A stretch of 64,000 nt of DNA from Panax quinquefolius (Eukaryota; Streptophyta; Magnoliopsida; Apiales; Araliaceae), in assembly GCA_020205615.1 (NCBI GenBank), contig CM035152.1:151270166-151334165 (forward strand), read 5' to 3'. Both the position numbers and the translations under genes were made by a program. The stretch's first letter is position 1, and each line of letters starts with the position of its first letter. The notes beneath the pieces were generated by a model. The model had not been told where the DNA came from and searched no databases. It worked only from the letters and a program-made list of their open reading frames with translations. Shown here piece by piece: positions 15,063 to 31,954 of the stretch.

Positions 15063-16937
15063 CGTTAGGTTTGTAATATTCATGCACGAACGCAATCAAA
15101 TTGCAAAATAAAGCTAAAACGTAAAAAATCGTAGTTTAAAATTTTACAAACCATATACCCTTGATCACCCTTTATGCACAATTATTAATTAAACGAAAAG
15201 ATAAAGAATAAAATCATACCCTCAAGATCGAGCTTCCTCGTGTACAAGTTCACCTCCAAATCCTTTTCGCTCAACTCAATCCACCGGCTTTTGTTCCTTC
15301 CTTCGATCAACGCTAGCCACCCAAGTGTTTTGCCTCTAGAGGTGATCCACCAAGGAAAAATAAAGATTCAAGAAGATGGGTGTATCGGCTCAAACCCTAG
15401 TTTTTCTATCTCTATAGAAAAGGAGCGCATTCTCCAACAAATTGGAATTATTACGATGTTGAAAAAAAGTCAACAACCCCATCACCCATAATAAGACTCT
15501 CTTATTTATAGATGTGGCAACCCACCTTAACAATTAAGGAATTGGGTTTTATTTAATTAATTAAATTCTTTTAATTAATTAAGCTCCCTAATCTTATTAG
15601 GATAATTAATTAAACTCTTTTAACTAATTTTCCTTCCTAATCCAATTAGAATAAATGAGAGTACTTATATTAAATTAATTCCTAAACTCTTTTAGAAATT
15701 AAAATAATAATAATTGTAATAATATTAATAAGACTCTCTTATTAATTTATATTTAATATTTCTAAAATATTAAATAATAATATTAAGCTATTTAATTTAT
15801 TCTATCACCATAGATTAAATTAAATATACATAAATATATTATTACGATTATGCCATTAACTTCTTAAATAATTATTCTTCCTTTTATGGTGTGACCTTTA
15901 GGTTCTCCATATTAAACCTATTGAATAAATCAATTAGAATAATTTAATCTTATTTAAATAAATAAATTAAACAATTAATTTATTTAAATAAATAATATTT
16001 ATTCTACAATAGGATAAGCCTCCCTAAATGATCAACGACTTTCCGATAATATAGATTTCAACATTAATCATAAAAGAACCTTTCGTAAATAGTTACCGAT
16101 AATTCAATCCTTCCACCATACAATGTCCCAATTAAATATAAGACATGGAATTACCACAAGTCTTATTTTATTTAATTATATGTATTTCGATCCTTAAATG
16201 CACAACTCCAAATAATGCAAATTAGAAACTCCTTTCTAATTTCATTCTCGCCACCAAGGACTACACTGGTTGTCATTTATCTAATCACATAGACATTTCT
16301 CTTCTTTATTAGAAGTGGTAGATTCTTTATCGATCATACATTATCTCCACGTATAACTTATTATACCCAAGCATACCTTTTGATATACCCTAAGGGTCTT
16401 AAGGAATAAGTCAAAGTATAACTCATCATACACAAGATACTATGATGATCTCAAGTCCAAGGATTACTTGACTACTATCACTACAGAATTCCTATCGACA
16501 AAAAGCAAATAAAACTCCATTAGGTATTCCTTAGCGAGCCAATGCTCAAAGGAACTTATTCTCTAATAAGCACCTACATACTTGCTTTAGTGTTCCACAC
16601 AAAATGATCATGAGATCAATCATCCTCATCCAACGAAAGCAAGCAACGATGTACCAATCTATCCTGATTCACTAATCCCCAATTTAGTAATCCAACGATT
16701 GGGAACTATTTTAGTTTTAAGCTTTCTAAGAATTTAGATCTCATTAGAATGATCATCATCATTATTCTAAAAGCATTGCTTAAAACTACGGGTTTATCAC
16801 ATATTATAAAACAAAGATCACGTAGATAATTAAAAGCCTTTAATAAATTAATACTTTTTATTAATAAATGAATAAGATTGTTACAAAGTATACGCTTTAT
16901 CATCAAACATGATCGGGTTGTGTGCATACTACTTTCA
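15063..16937 (-). repeat. Copia LTR B
   Basis: About 1.88 kb. It starts CGTTAGGTTTG (LTR D has TGTTAGGTTTG) and ends CATACTACTTTCA, followed by the polypurine tract of unit 2. It is shared by units 1 and 2. The adjoining primer site reads GCTCGATGCCAC on the plus strand, differing from the intact site beside LTR D. Confidence 0.85.
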
Positions 16938-19890
16938 ATCTCCCACTTGCACTAAAGCCAATCGCCATGGTATCTTATACTCTTCTTCTCTAAGTGACGA
17001 TTATCCCGCCGTTGATAAGCTTTAGTTAATGGATATGTAATGTTGTTCATGAGAGTCCACTATCTCTATAGTGATTTCCCATCTTCAATGATTCTAATAA
17101 TCAAATGAAAGTGCCACAACACATGTTTAGATCCAAGATGAGACTTAGAAACTATTCCTAGTTCTCAGAATGAACTTTTAATCCAAACAATCAACTCAGC
17201 AGCCTTCATTTATAGCTATATACTTTGTCTTTATCACTAAACCAAAGAACTCTTTTGCATTGCTTGGAACCTTTCCAATTCATCGCACCACCGCTCAAGA
17301 TAACGCTTTACCTTAAAGTGGATTTTCTTTTCATCATGTCCGTCTCAAAAACTTGAGTCTCATAAGCCTCTAGTTTTAATTTAGACCCACCATGAATATG
17401 ATCACATCCTTAGTGCCTTGCTAAGCACTTTTAAGATGTTTTTCACCGACTCATAGTGAACTTCTCCATAATACGACCGATCAACATCGTGTCTCGTATA
17501 TTTCATCATACATGATTGTCACACTCATGCGACTCTCTTTTTTCGTGAGTCTCATGGGGACTATTAAGAGAGATACACCCATAGCTCATCAACATGAGAC
17601 ATCTCTTGAGTTTGCCATGCTAAACGACTTTTAGCATCAAATGAATATACGCTCTCGGGTTAAGTCGAGCATCCTCTTAAATCTATCTATATAGATTTAT
17701 ATCCCCAATTAAGATACTCTTCCCCAATCATTCATGGAGGAATGTTTAGACAACTTTATCTTTACCGATTGAAGATTGGTATGTCATTCCTCATCCGTAG
17801 TATATCAACATATAATACTAGAAATTTCACGACGCCCCACATTCTTTTGTACACTACTAGGTTCATTCTTATTTTGATAAAATCAAACTCTTTGATCATT
17901 TCTTTTATTTGAGAAACTTGCTTCACATTTCTCTCCGAGAACTCTTACCTCATCATATGTAACTCGATCATCATCTTCTATGATGCGTACTCATCATCAT
18001 CATCATCCATGATGAATCCATACCTCCTAGGTATCTTCTTGATTATTCCGATTTACGATCTCAACAGGTAGGTAATAATAGGTCTATCTACAGTGTTCCT
18101 CTTATTCGACTTATAAAGTATTTTGTGGTTCTTGAACTCTTCAAGATCTATTATCCTCCCACTAGCCCCTTCAATGATAAACACCTTTATCTTGTAGGCG
18201 CGTGTTTCAGAAATAAACACCTTTTTTGCTAAGTAGATTATAGAACATATACCCTAAACTTACTTTTAGATGTCCCACAAATCAGACATATGTCAAATCT
18301 TGTCCCAAGCTTATCCTTTTGAAACCTTTTCACATAAGTCGACAACCCCTTATCTTAACATACTTAAGATTAGAATCCTCCCCGTCCATAACTTTTATGG
18401 AGTCTTGGGGCGGATTTTGAGGTTACCTTTTCGTAGATATGCGCCATTTTCTTTCAGACATTATCCTGTATGATACCGAATGTCAGAAATCATTATGGAC
18501 CGCACTATGTCCAACAAGGTACGATTTTTCCTTTCGATACATCAATCAATTATTACGATCGAGATGTGTCCATTATGAGAAAACCATTTGAGATGATCTA
18601 GAAACTTATCACACAAGTATTTATTCCTCGATCTAATCAAAGAATCTTAATACTTTGCCAATTTGTTTCACTTCAAATTTTTGAACCTTTCAAATAATTC
18701 ACACTTGTATTTCAAAGAAATACACACATTCAACTCTTTTCAATGATCATCTCCTTTTCTTATACTAATTTGTTCAATATGCAAAATTATTTTCATGTAA
18801 GTCAAGTATACAAAATTTATTAAGTAATATTCCAAATATATAAAACATTATTATTATAATAAATAACAATTGTTCTTAATTATAATACCAAAAGATTTCA
18901 TCATCCAACAATAAAATGGAAATAATATTTTAACAAGAACCGAATACAATAACAACTTATCGACTTAATAGATTTGCCCAGAGTATTGCTAAACTATAAG
19001 TTTCTATGGCTAATGCAAAGAACCTTTGCTTTCATTTTCACACATAGATTACTTATATTTGTTTAGCTTTCTACTCGCTTGGTCCTTCATAAATCTATAT
19101 TTATGATAACCAAAGTCGATCCAATACCCAAGTAAACCTCGACTTAAAGAAAAATTTATTTTAAATCATGAACAAAAATCAGATTTAGAACCAAAACTTC
19201 ACTAAGCTTCTTTTGTTAGCCTCGCAAGATGCTTCTTCTAGCAGCTTTTTCCAAAGGTCCAGTTATTGCAAGGGAAGCAAACCCTTTGCTATCCGTACGC
19301 TTTTGTTCTTATTATCCTTTGTTTATGCCTTTCTATTTACCTTCTTTGAATCGCTTCTTCTTTCGTAAGATCCTTTTGGCCCCTACCAAGAAGACTTGGT
19401 CTTTCTTGGTCGAAAGTGACTCTCAACATTTTTCAATATGTTAAGCAAATCAACAGGTCGATATCTAGCTTGTTCATATGAAAATTCACAACAATTGTGA
19501 AAGGAGTCCGGAGTGAGTGCAAGATCAAATCTCGCTCAACTCTCCATCCATGACAAAACCAATTGTCCTAATCGATCAATCAAATTGATTATGTTAAGAA
19601 CTTTTTGTCCGCATTATAGTGTCATCGGCCATTCTAGATCTAAGAGCTCCTTAGATATCCGATATCTATCACCCCATTTTCCTCACCATCAACTACTTGA
19701 TGTGCAGAATATAGTAGAAGCATCCATAGTTTCATGTCGACGTCAAGCTCGCTACATCATGGATGCGAGCATGATGCATCGAGCCAATCAGCATCATCTC
19801 TCGCCACTTTCTAAAAGTAGCAATCTCTTCCTCGAGGCAGGCATTGTTCTGCAACCATCGCAGGATAGGCGATTATGATATAAGATAGCT
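16938..19890 (-). pseudogene. Copia gag-pol remnant, internal region 2
   Basis: Same order of domains as unit 1: gag at about 19880-19140, integrase pieces at about 18800-18270, reverse transcriptase C-terminal half near 17940-17700, RNase H at about 17400-16950. It keeps about 80-90 bp (about 17845-17935) that units 1 and 3 lack. Translated on the minus strand, this stretch gives reverse transcriptase sequence upstream of the FLVLY motif (a phrase like FDFIKNKNEP after one frame correction). Even so, most of the N-terminal half of reverse transcriptase is missing. Many frameshifts. Not functional as written. Confidence 0.7.
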
Positions 19891-22509
<2,619 letters not shown>

Positions 22510-24353
22510 CGTTAGGTTTGTAATATTCATGAACGCAATCAAATTGCAAAAATAAAGCTGCTAAACGTAAAAATCGTAGTTTAAAAATTTTACAAACCAT
22601 ATACCCTTGATCACCCTTTATGCACAATTATTAATTAAACGAAAAGATAAAGAATAAAATCATACCCTTGAAGATCGAGCTTCCTCGTGTACAAGTTCAC
22701 CTCCAAATCCTTTCGCTCAACTCAATCCACCGGCTTTGGTTCCTTCCTTCGATCAACGCTAGCCACCCAAGTGTTTGGCCTCTAGAGGTGATCCACCAAG
22801 GAAAAATAAAGATTCAAGAAGATGGGTGTATCGGCTCAAACCCTAGTTTTCTATCTCTATAAAAGGACGACTTCCCAACAATCGAATTATTACGTCAGAT
22901 GTTGAAAAAGTCAACAACCCCCCCACCCATAATAAGACTCTCTTATTTATAGATATCAAGCAACCCACCTTAAAATTAAGAATTGGGTTTTATTTAATTA
23001 ATTAAATTCTTTAATTAATTAAGCTCCCTAATCTTATTAGGATAATTAATTAAACTCTTTTAATTAATTTTCCTCCTAATCCAATTAGAATAAATGAGAG
23101 TACTTATATTAAATTAATTCCTAAACTCTTTTAGAAATTAAAATAATAATAATTGTAATAATAATAAATAAGACTCTCTTATTAATTTATATTTAATATT
23201 TCTAAAATATTAAATAATAATATTAAGCTATTTAATTTATTCTATCACCATAGATTAAATTAAATATACATAACATATTATTACGATTATGCCATTAACT
23301 TCTTAAATAATTATTCTTCCTTTTATGGTGACCCCCTTTAGTTTCTCCATATTAAACCTATTGTGAATAAATCAATTAGAATAATTTAATCTTATTTAAA
23401 TAAATAAATTAAACAATTAATTTATTTAAATAAATAATATTTATTCTACAATAGGATAAGCCTCCTAACATCAACGACACTTCCGTATAATATAGATTTC
23501 AACATTAATCATAAAAGAACCTTTGAGTAAATAGTTACCGATAATTCAATCCTTCCACCATACAATGTCCCAATTAAATATAAGATATGGAATTACCGCA
23601 AGTCTTATTTTATTTAATTATATGTATTTCGATCCTTAAATGCACAACTCAAAATAATGCAAATTAGAAACTCCTTTCTAATTTCATTCTCCTTGCCAAG
23701 GACTACCGGGTTGTCATTTATCTAATCACATAGACATTTCTCTTCTTTTATTAGAAGTGGTAGATTCTTTATCGATCATACATTATCTCCACGTATAACT
23801 TATTATACCCAAGCATACCTTTGATATACCCTAAGGGTCTTAAGGAATAAGTCAAAGTATAACTCATCATACACAAGATACTATGATGATCTCAAGTCCA
23901 AGGATCACTTGTACTACTATCACTACAGAATTCCTATCGACAGCAAAAGTAAACTCCATTAGGTATTCCTTAGCGAGCCACGCTCAAAGAACTTATTCTC
24001 TAATAAGCACCTACATACTTGCTTTTAGTGTTCCACACAAATGATCATGAGATCAATCATCCTCATCCAATGAGCAAGCAACGATGTACCAATCTATCCT
24101 GATTCACTAATCCCCAATTTAGTAATCCAACGATTGGGAACTATTTTAGTTTTAAGCTTTCTAAGAATTTAGATCTCATTAGAATGATCATCATCATTAT
24201 TCTAAAAGCATCATTAAAACTACGGGTTTATCACATATTATAAAACAAAGATCATGTAGATAATTAAAAGCCTTTAATAAATTAATACTTTTTATTAATA
24301 AATGAATAAGATTGTTATCAAACAAAGTATATATATTTATCATCAAACATGAT
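22510..24353 (-). repeat. Copia LTR C, with a scrambled edge
   Basis: It starts CGTTAGGTTTG like LTR B. Its other end is abnormal: at about 24345-24420 the expected TGTGCATACTACTTTCA and the polypurine tract are replaced by a second copy of GAGAGTCCACTATCTCT and TGATTCTAATAATCAAATGAAA, which normally lies about 100 bp further in. The end coordinate is therefore approximate. Confidence 0.75.
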
Positions 24354-27180
24354 ATGGTCAGAGAGTCCACTATCTCTGATTCTAATAATCAAATGAAATA
24401 CTACTCTTGGGATAAGCTTTAGGATTGTAATGTTGTTCAAGGAGAGTCCACTATCTCTAAAGTGATTTTCATCTTTCAATGATTCTAATAATCAAATGAA
24501 AGTGCCACAACACATGTTTAGATCCAAGATGAGACTTAGAACTATTCCTAGTTCAGAATGAACTTTTATCCAAACAATCAACTTGTAGCTTCATTTATAG
24601 CTATATACTTTGTCTTTATCAAAACAAAGAACTTTTTGCTATTTGGAACCTTTCCAATTCATCGCACCACTTGCTCAAGATAACGCTTTACCTTAAAGTG
24701 GATTTTTTCGTCGTCGTCTGGTCTGCTAAAAACTTGAGTCCATAAGCCCTCTAGTTTTAATTCGCACCCACCATGAATATGATCACATCCTTAGTGCCGC
24801 TAAGCACTTTAAGATGTTTTCACCGACTAATAGTGAACTTCTCCATAATATGATCGATCAACATCGTGTCTCAGATATTTCATTGCATACATGATTGTCA
24901 CTCATGCATACAATCTCTCTTCTTTAATAGTTTGTGGGGACTATTAAGAGATACACTCCATAGCTCATCGACACGAGACATCTCTTGAGTTTGCCATGCT
25001 AAACGACTTTAGCATCAAATGAATATACGCCTTCGGGTTAAGTCGAGCATCCTCTTATATCTATCTATATAGATTTGTATCCCCAATTAAGATACTCTTC
25101 CCAAATCATTCATGGAAGAATGTTTAGACAACTTTATATTTACTTGATTGTAGCATTGGTATGTAATTCCTCATCCGTAGTATATCAACATATAATACTA
25201 GAAATTTCACGACGCCCCAATCGACCCTTTTTGTACACACTCAAACTCTTACCTCATCATATGTAACTCGGATCATCATCTTCTATGATGCGTACCTCAT
25301 CATCATCATCCATGATGAATCCATACCTCCTGTGTATCTTCTGGTGATATTCCGTATTTACGATTCATTGTGGGTACAATAGGTCTATCTACGTGTTCCT
25401 CTTATTTGACTTATAAGTATTTTGTGGTTCTTGAACTCTTCAAGATCTATTATCCTTCCACTAGCCCCTTCAATGATAAACACCTTTTGCTTAAGTAGGA
25501 TTATAACAAACATATACCCCTAAACTTACTTTAGGATGTCCCACAAATCAGTACTTGTCAAATCTTGTCCCAAGCTTATCCTTTTGAAACCTTTTCACAT
25601 AAGTTGACAACCCCTTATCTTAACATACTTAAGATTAGAATCCTCCCCGTCCATAACTTTTATGGAGTCTTGGGGCTGGATTTTGAGGTTATCATTTTCC
25701 GTAGATATGCAAACATTTTCTAGGACATTATCCCGTAAGGATATTGGAATGTCAGAAAATCATTATGGACCGCACCATGTCCAACAAGGTACGATTTTTC
25801 ATTCAGATACATCAATCAATTATTGCGTATCAGGATGTGTCCATTATGAGAAAACCATTTGAGATGATCTAGAAATTTATTACACAAGTATTTATTCCTT
25901 GATCTAATCAAAGAATCTTAATACATTGTCAATTAGTTTCACTTCTGAATTGTTTGAACCTTTCAAATAATTCATACTTGTATTTCAGCAAATACACACA
26001 TTCAACTTTTTGAATGATCATCTCCTTTTCTTATACTAATTTGTTCAATATGCAAAATTATTTTCATGTAAGTCAAGTATACAAAATTTATTAAGTAATA
26101 TTCCAGTTCTATACAAAACATTATTATTATAAATAGAACAACAATTGTTCTTAATTATAATACCAAAGTTTTCATCATCCAACAATAAAATGGAAATAAT
26201 ATTTTAACAAGAATCTGAATACAATAACAACTTATCGACTTAATAGATTTGCCCGTAGCGATAAAAACTATAAGTTTCTATAGCTAATGCAAGCAACCTT
26301 TGCTTCATTTTCCACACATAGATTACTTATCTTTGTTTAACTTTCTACTTCGCTTGATCCCTTCATAAATCTATATTTATGATAACCAAAGTCGGATCCA
26401 ATACCCAAGTAGAACCTCGACTTAAAGAAAAATTTATTTTAAATCATGAACAAATTTGTATTTATAACCAAACTTCACTAAGCTTCTTTTGGTTAGCCTT
26501 TGCAAGATTCTTCTTGCGCTTTCTTTCCAAAGGTTCAAAGCTTATTAAAAGGAAGCAAACTCCTTTGCTATCCGTGACGCTTTTGTTCTTATTATCCTTT
26601 GTTTATGCCTTTCTATTTACCTTCTTTGAATCGCTCTTCTTTCGTAAGATCCTTTGGCCCCTACCAAGAAGACTTGATCTTTCTTGGTTGAAAGTGACTC
26701 TCAACATTTTTCAATATGTTAAGCAAATCAAAATGAGGTCGATATCTAGCTTGTTCATATGAAAAATTCACAACAATTGTGAAAGGAGTCCTGAGTGAGT
26801 GCAAGATCAAATCTCGCTCAACTCTCCATCCATGACAAAACCAAATTGTCCTAATTGATCAATCAAATTGATTATATTAAGAACTTTTGTCTGCATTTAT
26901 AGTGTCATCGGCCATTCTAGATCGGAAGAGCTCCTTAGATATCCGATATCTATCGGTCCCCATTTCCTCACCATCAACTACTTGATGTGCGGGAATATAG
27001 TAGAAGCATCCATAGTTTCATGCCGACGTCAAGCTCAAGTTACTTCATGGATACGAGCATGATGCATCGAGCCAATCAGGCATCATCTCGCCACTTTCTA
27101 AAAGTAGCAATCTCTTCCTCGAGGCATTATTCGCAACCATTGCGGTAGGATAGGCGATTATGATATAAGATAGCTTTTCA
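24354..27180 (-). pseudogene. Copia gag-pol remnant, internal region 3
   Basis: Domains in the same order: gag at about 27130-26400, integrase pieces at about 26050-25550, reverse transcriptase C-terminal half near 25300-25050, RNase H at about 24850-24420. Like unit 1, and unlike unit 2, it lacks the 80-90 bp of reverse transcriptase upstream of the FLVLY motif. The start of this unit beside LTR C has lost the normal polypurine tract. Frameshifts throughout; not functional as written. Confidence 0.7.
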
Positions 27181-29305
27181 CCATGAGAACTATTCTCAAA
27201 TTTCTTAACCAATCCGCTTAATTCTTGGCCCGTTAATTTAGCATCTAATATGCTTCGCAGTTGATATTAATTTTAGACATTGTAAAATTTCAGAAATGAA
27301 TTTGTATTTAACAACATTTTAACATACATTCTTTTTATTAATTACCAAAATAAATTAGGTCTTGTTTTAAATTGGTATCTCCCACTATTTTCTTCAAACT
27401 ATATTACCTCACTTATATAGTTCTAAAAAATCTAATTAAAGATTTGCTAGTGAGAATAAGGATCCCATTTCAAATGTATATAGCCTTGTGGTGACACAAC
27501 AAACTATATATAAATAAATAGGTAGACAACTTTTGTTAATTACATCAACTATGCAACTCCTTTTCTTTTGCCTCTTAGATTATTTTGATCAAGTGGTGGC
27601 ACATCCGAATCAAAATTATCCAAGTTAAGTCCAACCTAGCACTCCATATATTCAAAAAAGAAAAATATCATCCTTGTGGTGACACAACAAAACAATATTG
27701 TTCAATTTTCTTTATAAGCATCAAATGTGATAAATTAACATCTTAAATACTTAATACTTGCCTTGTGGTGACACAACAAACTCATATTAAATATTTAATA
27801 CTCTATTAATTTTATCATGCTTGTAAGGCGACGCTCGATATTCCAAATATCTTTGAACGCTTAGTACTTAATATAAAAAATTGAGGGTTTTGTTATTAAT
27901 TTGTCTCATCTTGTTTAGCCACATGCATATATATATATATAAAATACGCTATATATTAATGAACATGCGAAGCATGTTTGCATAATATATAATATATATA
28001 TAAGATAAGCACATATAGAATACTATATTCTACCCGGATTGATTATGGACTTTTATTCTAGTTTGGTTCACTAGAGCCACCAAGTGAACCAAAAGGTCAA
28101 ACCCTAGGGGTGCAAGAAATAATATTTAAATATAACAATTACATTTAAACCCGGGCTCCATTACAAACGGGTCTTCAAGCGCTCTCGCTTCCTTGATCTC
28201 CAATTTTTCAAAATTAATTCTAACTATTCCTATTACAAAACTATTTAAAATAAATAAAAACCTTGATCAGCAGTCAAGGGAAAGTACATAGGAGGGAGTT
28301 AGAATTTACATTAAGAAAAAATTAGAGAAGACGAGGTACGCAGACCCCATTTAATAAAACCCATACATTCATGCATCCAACTAAAATAAAATCCAATCAT
28401 ATTGGTCAATAGTCCATAATCAATCCCATTTATTATAATACACATCACCATATGCATCAATAAATAATATTCATCTTATGAATAATAAATATTTAATATA
28501 TATATTGATATCATTTAATGGGCAAATTTATTTAGTATAAAATCTAATTTTGAATTAAAATAAACTCCTTTATTTTAATCCAAATTTAAATCAAAATAAA
28601 ACTATTTTATTTTAATTTATCCTATTTTGAATAAAATAAACTATTTTATTTTAATCAAAATCTTTAATCAAAATAAACTCCTTTATTTTAATTAATTATG
28701 GAATCCAATTCCATGTATAAAAAAAATTATTAATTAAAATAAACTCTTTTATTTTAATTAATTATGGAATCCAATTCCATGTAAAAAAAAATTATTAATT
28801 AAAATAAACTCTTTTATTTTAATTAATTATGGAATCCAATTCCATGTAAAAAAATCTTTAATTAAAATAAACTCTTTATTTTAATTAATTAAATCCAATT
28901 CCATATAAAAAAAAATATTAAAGGAAACACTTGGATTATCTTTCCTATTCACAAATAAACTCCTTTATTTTGAATAATATGAAATCTTATTTCATATTTA
29001 AATAAACTCCTTTATTTAAGGAAATATGGATTCTCTTTCCTATTCACAAATAAACTCTTTTTATTTTGAATAATATGAAATCTTATTTCATATCTAAACA
29101 AACTCCTTTATTTAAGGAAAAATAAAATCCAATTTCAACTCCAATTAGTTATCATGGAATCCAATTCCAACTCTAATTAGTTAACATGAAATTTAATTTT
29201 AAAATTAAAATAAAATTTTATTTTAATTATAAAATAATTAAGAATAATATATATATATATAATATATAATATATATATAACTATTATATATATATAATAT
29301 AATAA

Positions 29306-29345
<40 letters not shown>

Positions 29346-29741
29346 GAAACCGTAGTAATCTTTATATATATATATATTACTTGATTTAAAGGCATCCGGA
29401 TATTATGCTTCCAAATTTCATGCTTTCAGTTTTTTTTTTTTTTTTTAAAAGCATTCAATGGCGTATACGCTCACATCTCATTTTTTTAAAAAAAAATGAA
29501 CAAACATCCTTTAATTTTTTCCAAACCCCGTGGATGTATCTTGCTTTCCGTGTACATTATAAGCTCCTTGATAGAAATAATGTTAACGGTTTTTCAAAAA
29601 AAAAAATATAGCTTTTTTTTTTTTTTTTTTTTAATAAATTTTATACAATAAAATTATGCCCAAATAAATTGTTCTAAACACATATCAATATATAAATTAA
29701 AACAATTAATAATTTGCATAAAGGTTTGGCTCTGATACCAC
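27181..29741 (-). other. Long non-coding leader of copia unit 3
   Basis: Same organisation as leaders 1 and 2: CCTTGTGGTGACACAACAAA near 27484, 27673 and 27761; AAATAAACTC-type repeats (about 28550-29120); an interrupted and shorter TA region (about 29249-29340); T-runs (about 29428-29447, 29612-29632). No gene. Confidence 0.7.
29728..29740 (-). promoter_or_regulatory. Copia primer-binding site
   Basis: On the minus strand it reads TGGTATCAGAGCC, complementary to the 3' end of initiator methionine tRNA, one base after the LTR end CCTAACA. This is the only intact copy in the array; the sites beside LTRs B and C read differently. It proves the minus orientation of the array. Confidence 0.9.
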
Positions 29742-31618
29742 TGTTAGGTTTGTAATATTCATGTGCGCAATCAAATTGCACAAATTAGCGGAAGCGTGTA
29801 AAAATCAGAGTTTAAAAATTTACAAACCATATACCCGGATCACCCTTTATGCACAATTATTAATTAAACGAAAAGATAAAGAATAAAATCATACCCTTGA
29901 AGATCGAGCTTCCTCAGGTACAAGTTCACCTCCAAATCCTTTCGCGTTCAACTTGAATCCACCGGGTTTGGTTCCTTCCTTTGATCAACGTTAGCCACCC
30001 AAGCGTTTGGCCTCTAGAGGTGATCCACCAAGGAAAAATAAAGAATTCAAGAAGATGGTGTATTGGCTCAACCCTAGTTTTCTATCTCTATAGAAAGGGT
30101 GTACTATCCCAACAATTGGAATTATGTCGTATGTTGAAAAAGTCAACAACCCTTCACCCATAATAAGACTCCTCTTATTTATAGATGTGGGCAACCCACC
30201 TTAACAATTAAGGAATTGGGTTTTATTTAATTAATTAAATTCTTTTAATTAATTAGGCTCCCTAATCTTATTAGGGATAATTAATTAAACTCTTTTAATT
30301 AATTTAACCTCCTAATCTTATTAGGAATAAATGAGAGTACTTATATTAAATTAATTCCTAAACTTTTTTAGAAATTAAAATAATAATAATTGTAATAATA
30401 TTAATAAGACTCCTCTTATTAATTTATATTTAATATTTCTAAAATATTAAATAATAAATATTAAGCTATTTAATTTATTCTATCACCATAGATTAAATTA
30501 AATATACATAACATATTATTACGATTATGCCATTAACTTCTTAAATAATTATTCTTCCTTTTATGGTGTGACCCTTTTAGGTTCTCCATATTAAACCTAT
30601 TGTGAATAAATCAATTAGAACAATTTAATCTTATTTAAATAAATAAATTAAATAATTAATTTATTTAAATAATATTTATTCTACAATAGGATAAGCCTCC
30701 CAAATAGCGATCAACGACTTTCCGGATAATATAGATTTCAACATTAATCATTAAAGAACCTTTGAGTAAATAGTTACCGTATAATTCAATCCTTCCACCA
30801 TACAATGTCCCAATTAAATATAAGACATGGAATTATTGTCAAGTCTTATTTTATTTAATTACGTATATTTCGACTCTTAAATGCACAACTCAAAATAATG
30901 CAAATTAGAAACTCCTTTCTAATTTCATTCTGCCGCCAAGGACTACTGGGTTGTCATTTATCGAATCACATAGACATTTCTCTTCTTTAATTAAGTGGTA
31001 GATTCTTTATTGATCATACATTATCTCCATGTATAACTTATTATACCCAAGCATACCTTTGATATACCCTCGTGGGTCTTAAGGAATAAGTCAAAGTATA
31101 ACTCATCATACACAAGATACTATGATGATCTCAAGTCCAAGGATTACTTGTAGACTACTATCACTACAGAATTCCTATCGACAGCAAAAAAACTCCATTA
31201 GGTATTCCTTAGCGAGCCAATGCTCAAAGGAACTTATTCTCTAATAAGCACCTACATACTTGCTTTAGTGTCTCTACACAAATGATCATGAGATCAATCA
31301 TCATCTCATCCAATGAGCAAAACGAACGATGTACCAATCTATCCTGGATTCACTAATCCCCAATTTAGTAATCCAATGATTGGGAACTATTTTAGTTTTA
31401 AGCTTTCTAAGAATTTAGATCTCATTAGAATGATCATCATCATTATTCTAAAAGCATTGCTTAAAACTATGGGTTTATCACATATTATAAAACAAAGATC
31501 ATGTAGATAATTAAAAGCCTTTAATAAATTAATACTTTTTATTAATAAATGAATAAGATTGTTACAAAGTATATGCTTTATCATCAAACATGATTGGCTT
31601 GTGTGCATACTACTTTCA
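29742..31618 (-). repeat. Copia LTR D (5' LTR of the array)
   Basis: About 1.88 kb, with complete ends: TGTTAGGTTTG at 29742 and CATACTACTTTCA at 31618. It is followed directly by the second half of the older Tekay-like LTR. Confidence 0.9.
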
Positions 31619-31621
31619 ATC

Positions 31622-31860
31622 GCATGCCTGGTGAATTCTTCTGCTATTTTATTCTTTATTATTCTGTTGGAATAACCTGTCTACGCGGACTACCGCATGC
31701 ATAGTGAATTCTTCTGTTATTCCATTCTTTATTATTTCGTTGGAATAACATGTCTATGTGGATTACCGCATGAATGGTGAATGATCCTTCGTATTCATTC
31801 TTTATTAAATTATGGAAATGATCTGTCTACGTGGATTACCGCATGGCGGGTGAAAATCCA
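31622..31860 (+). repeat. 73-bp tandem repeat in the older LTR
   Basis: About three units that end GGATTACCGCATG (at about 31695, 31769 and 31841), each with TATTCTTTATTA and GGAATAA.CTGTCTA.G text; a fourth is partial. It lies just right of the copia insertion point. Confidence 0.8.
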
Positions 31861-31954
31861 TTTGCAGTTTCGTTTATTCTATTATACTCGTATGAGATAT
31901 CATTTCTTTTGTACTCGTCATGGAATATCATTTTTTTTAGTATTTTTTTTACGA

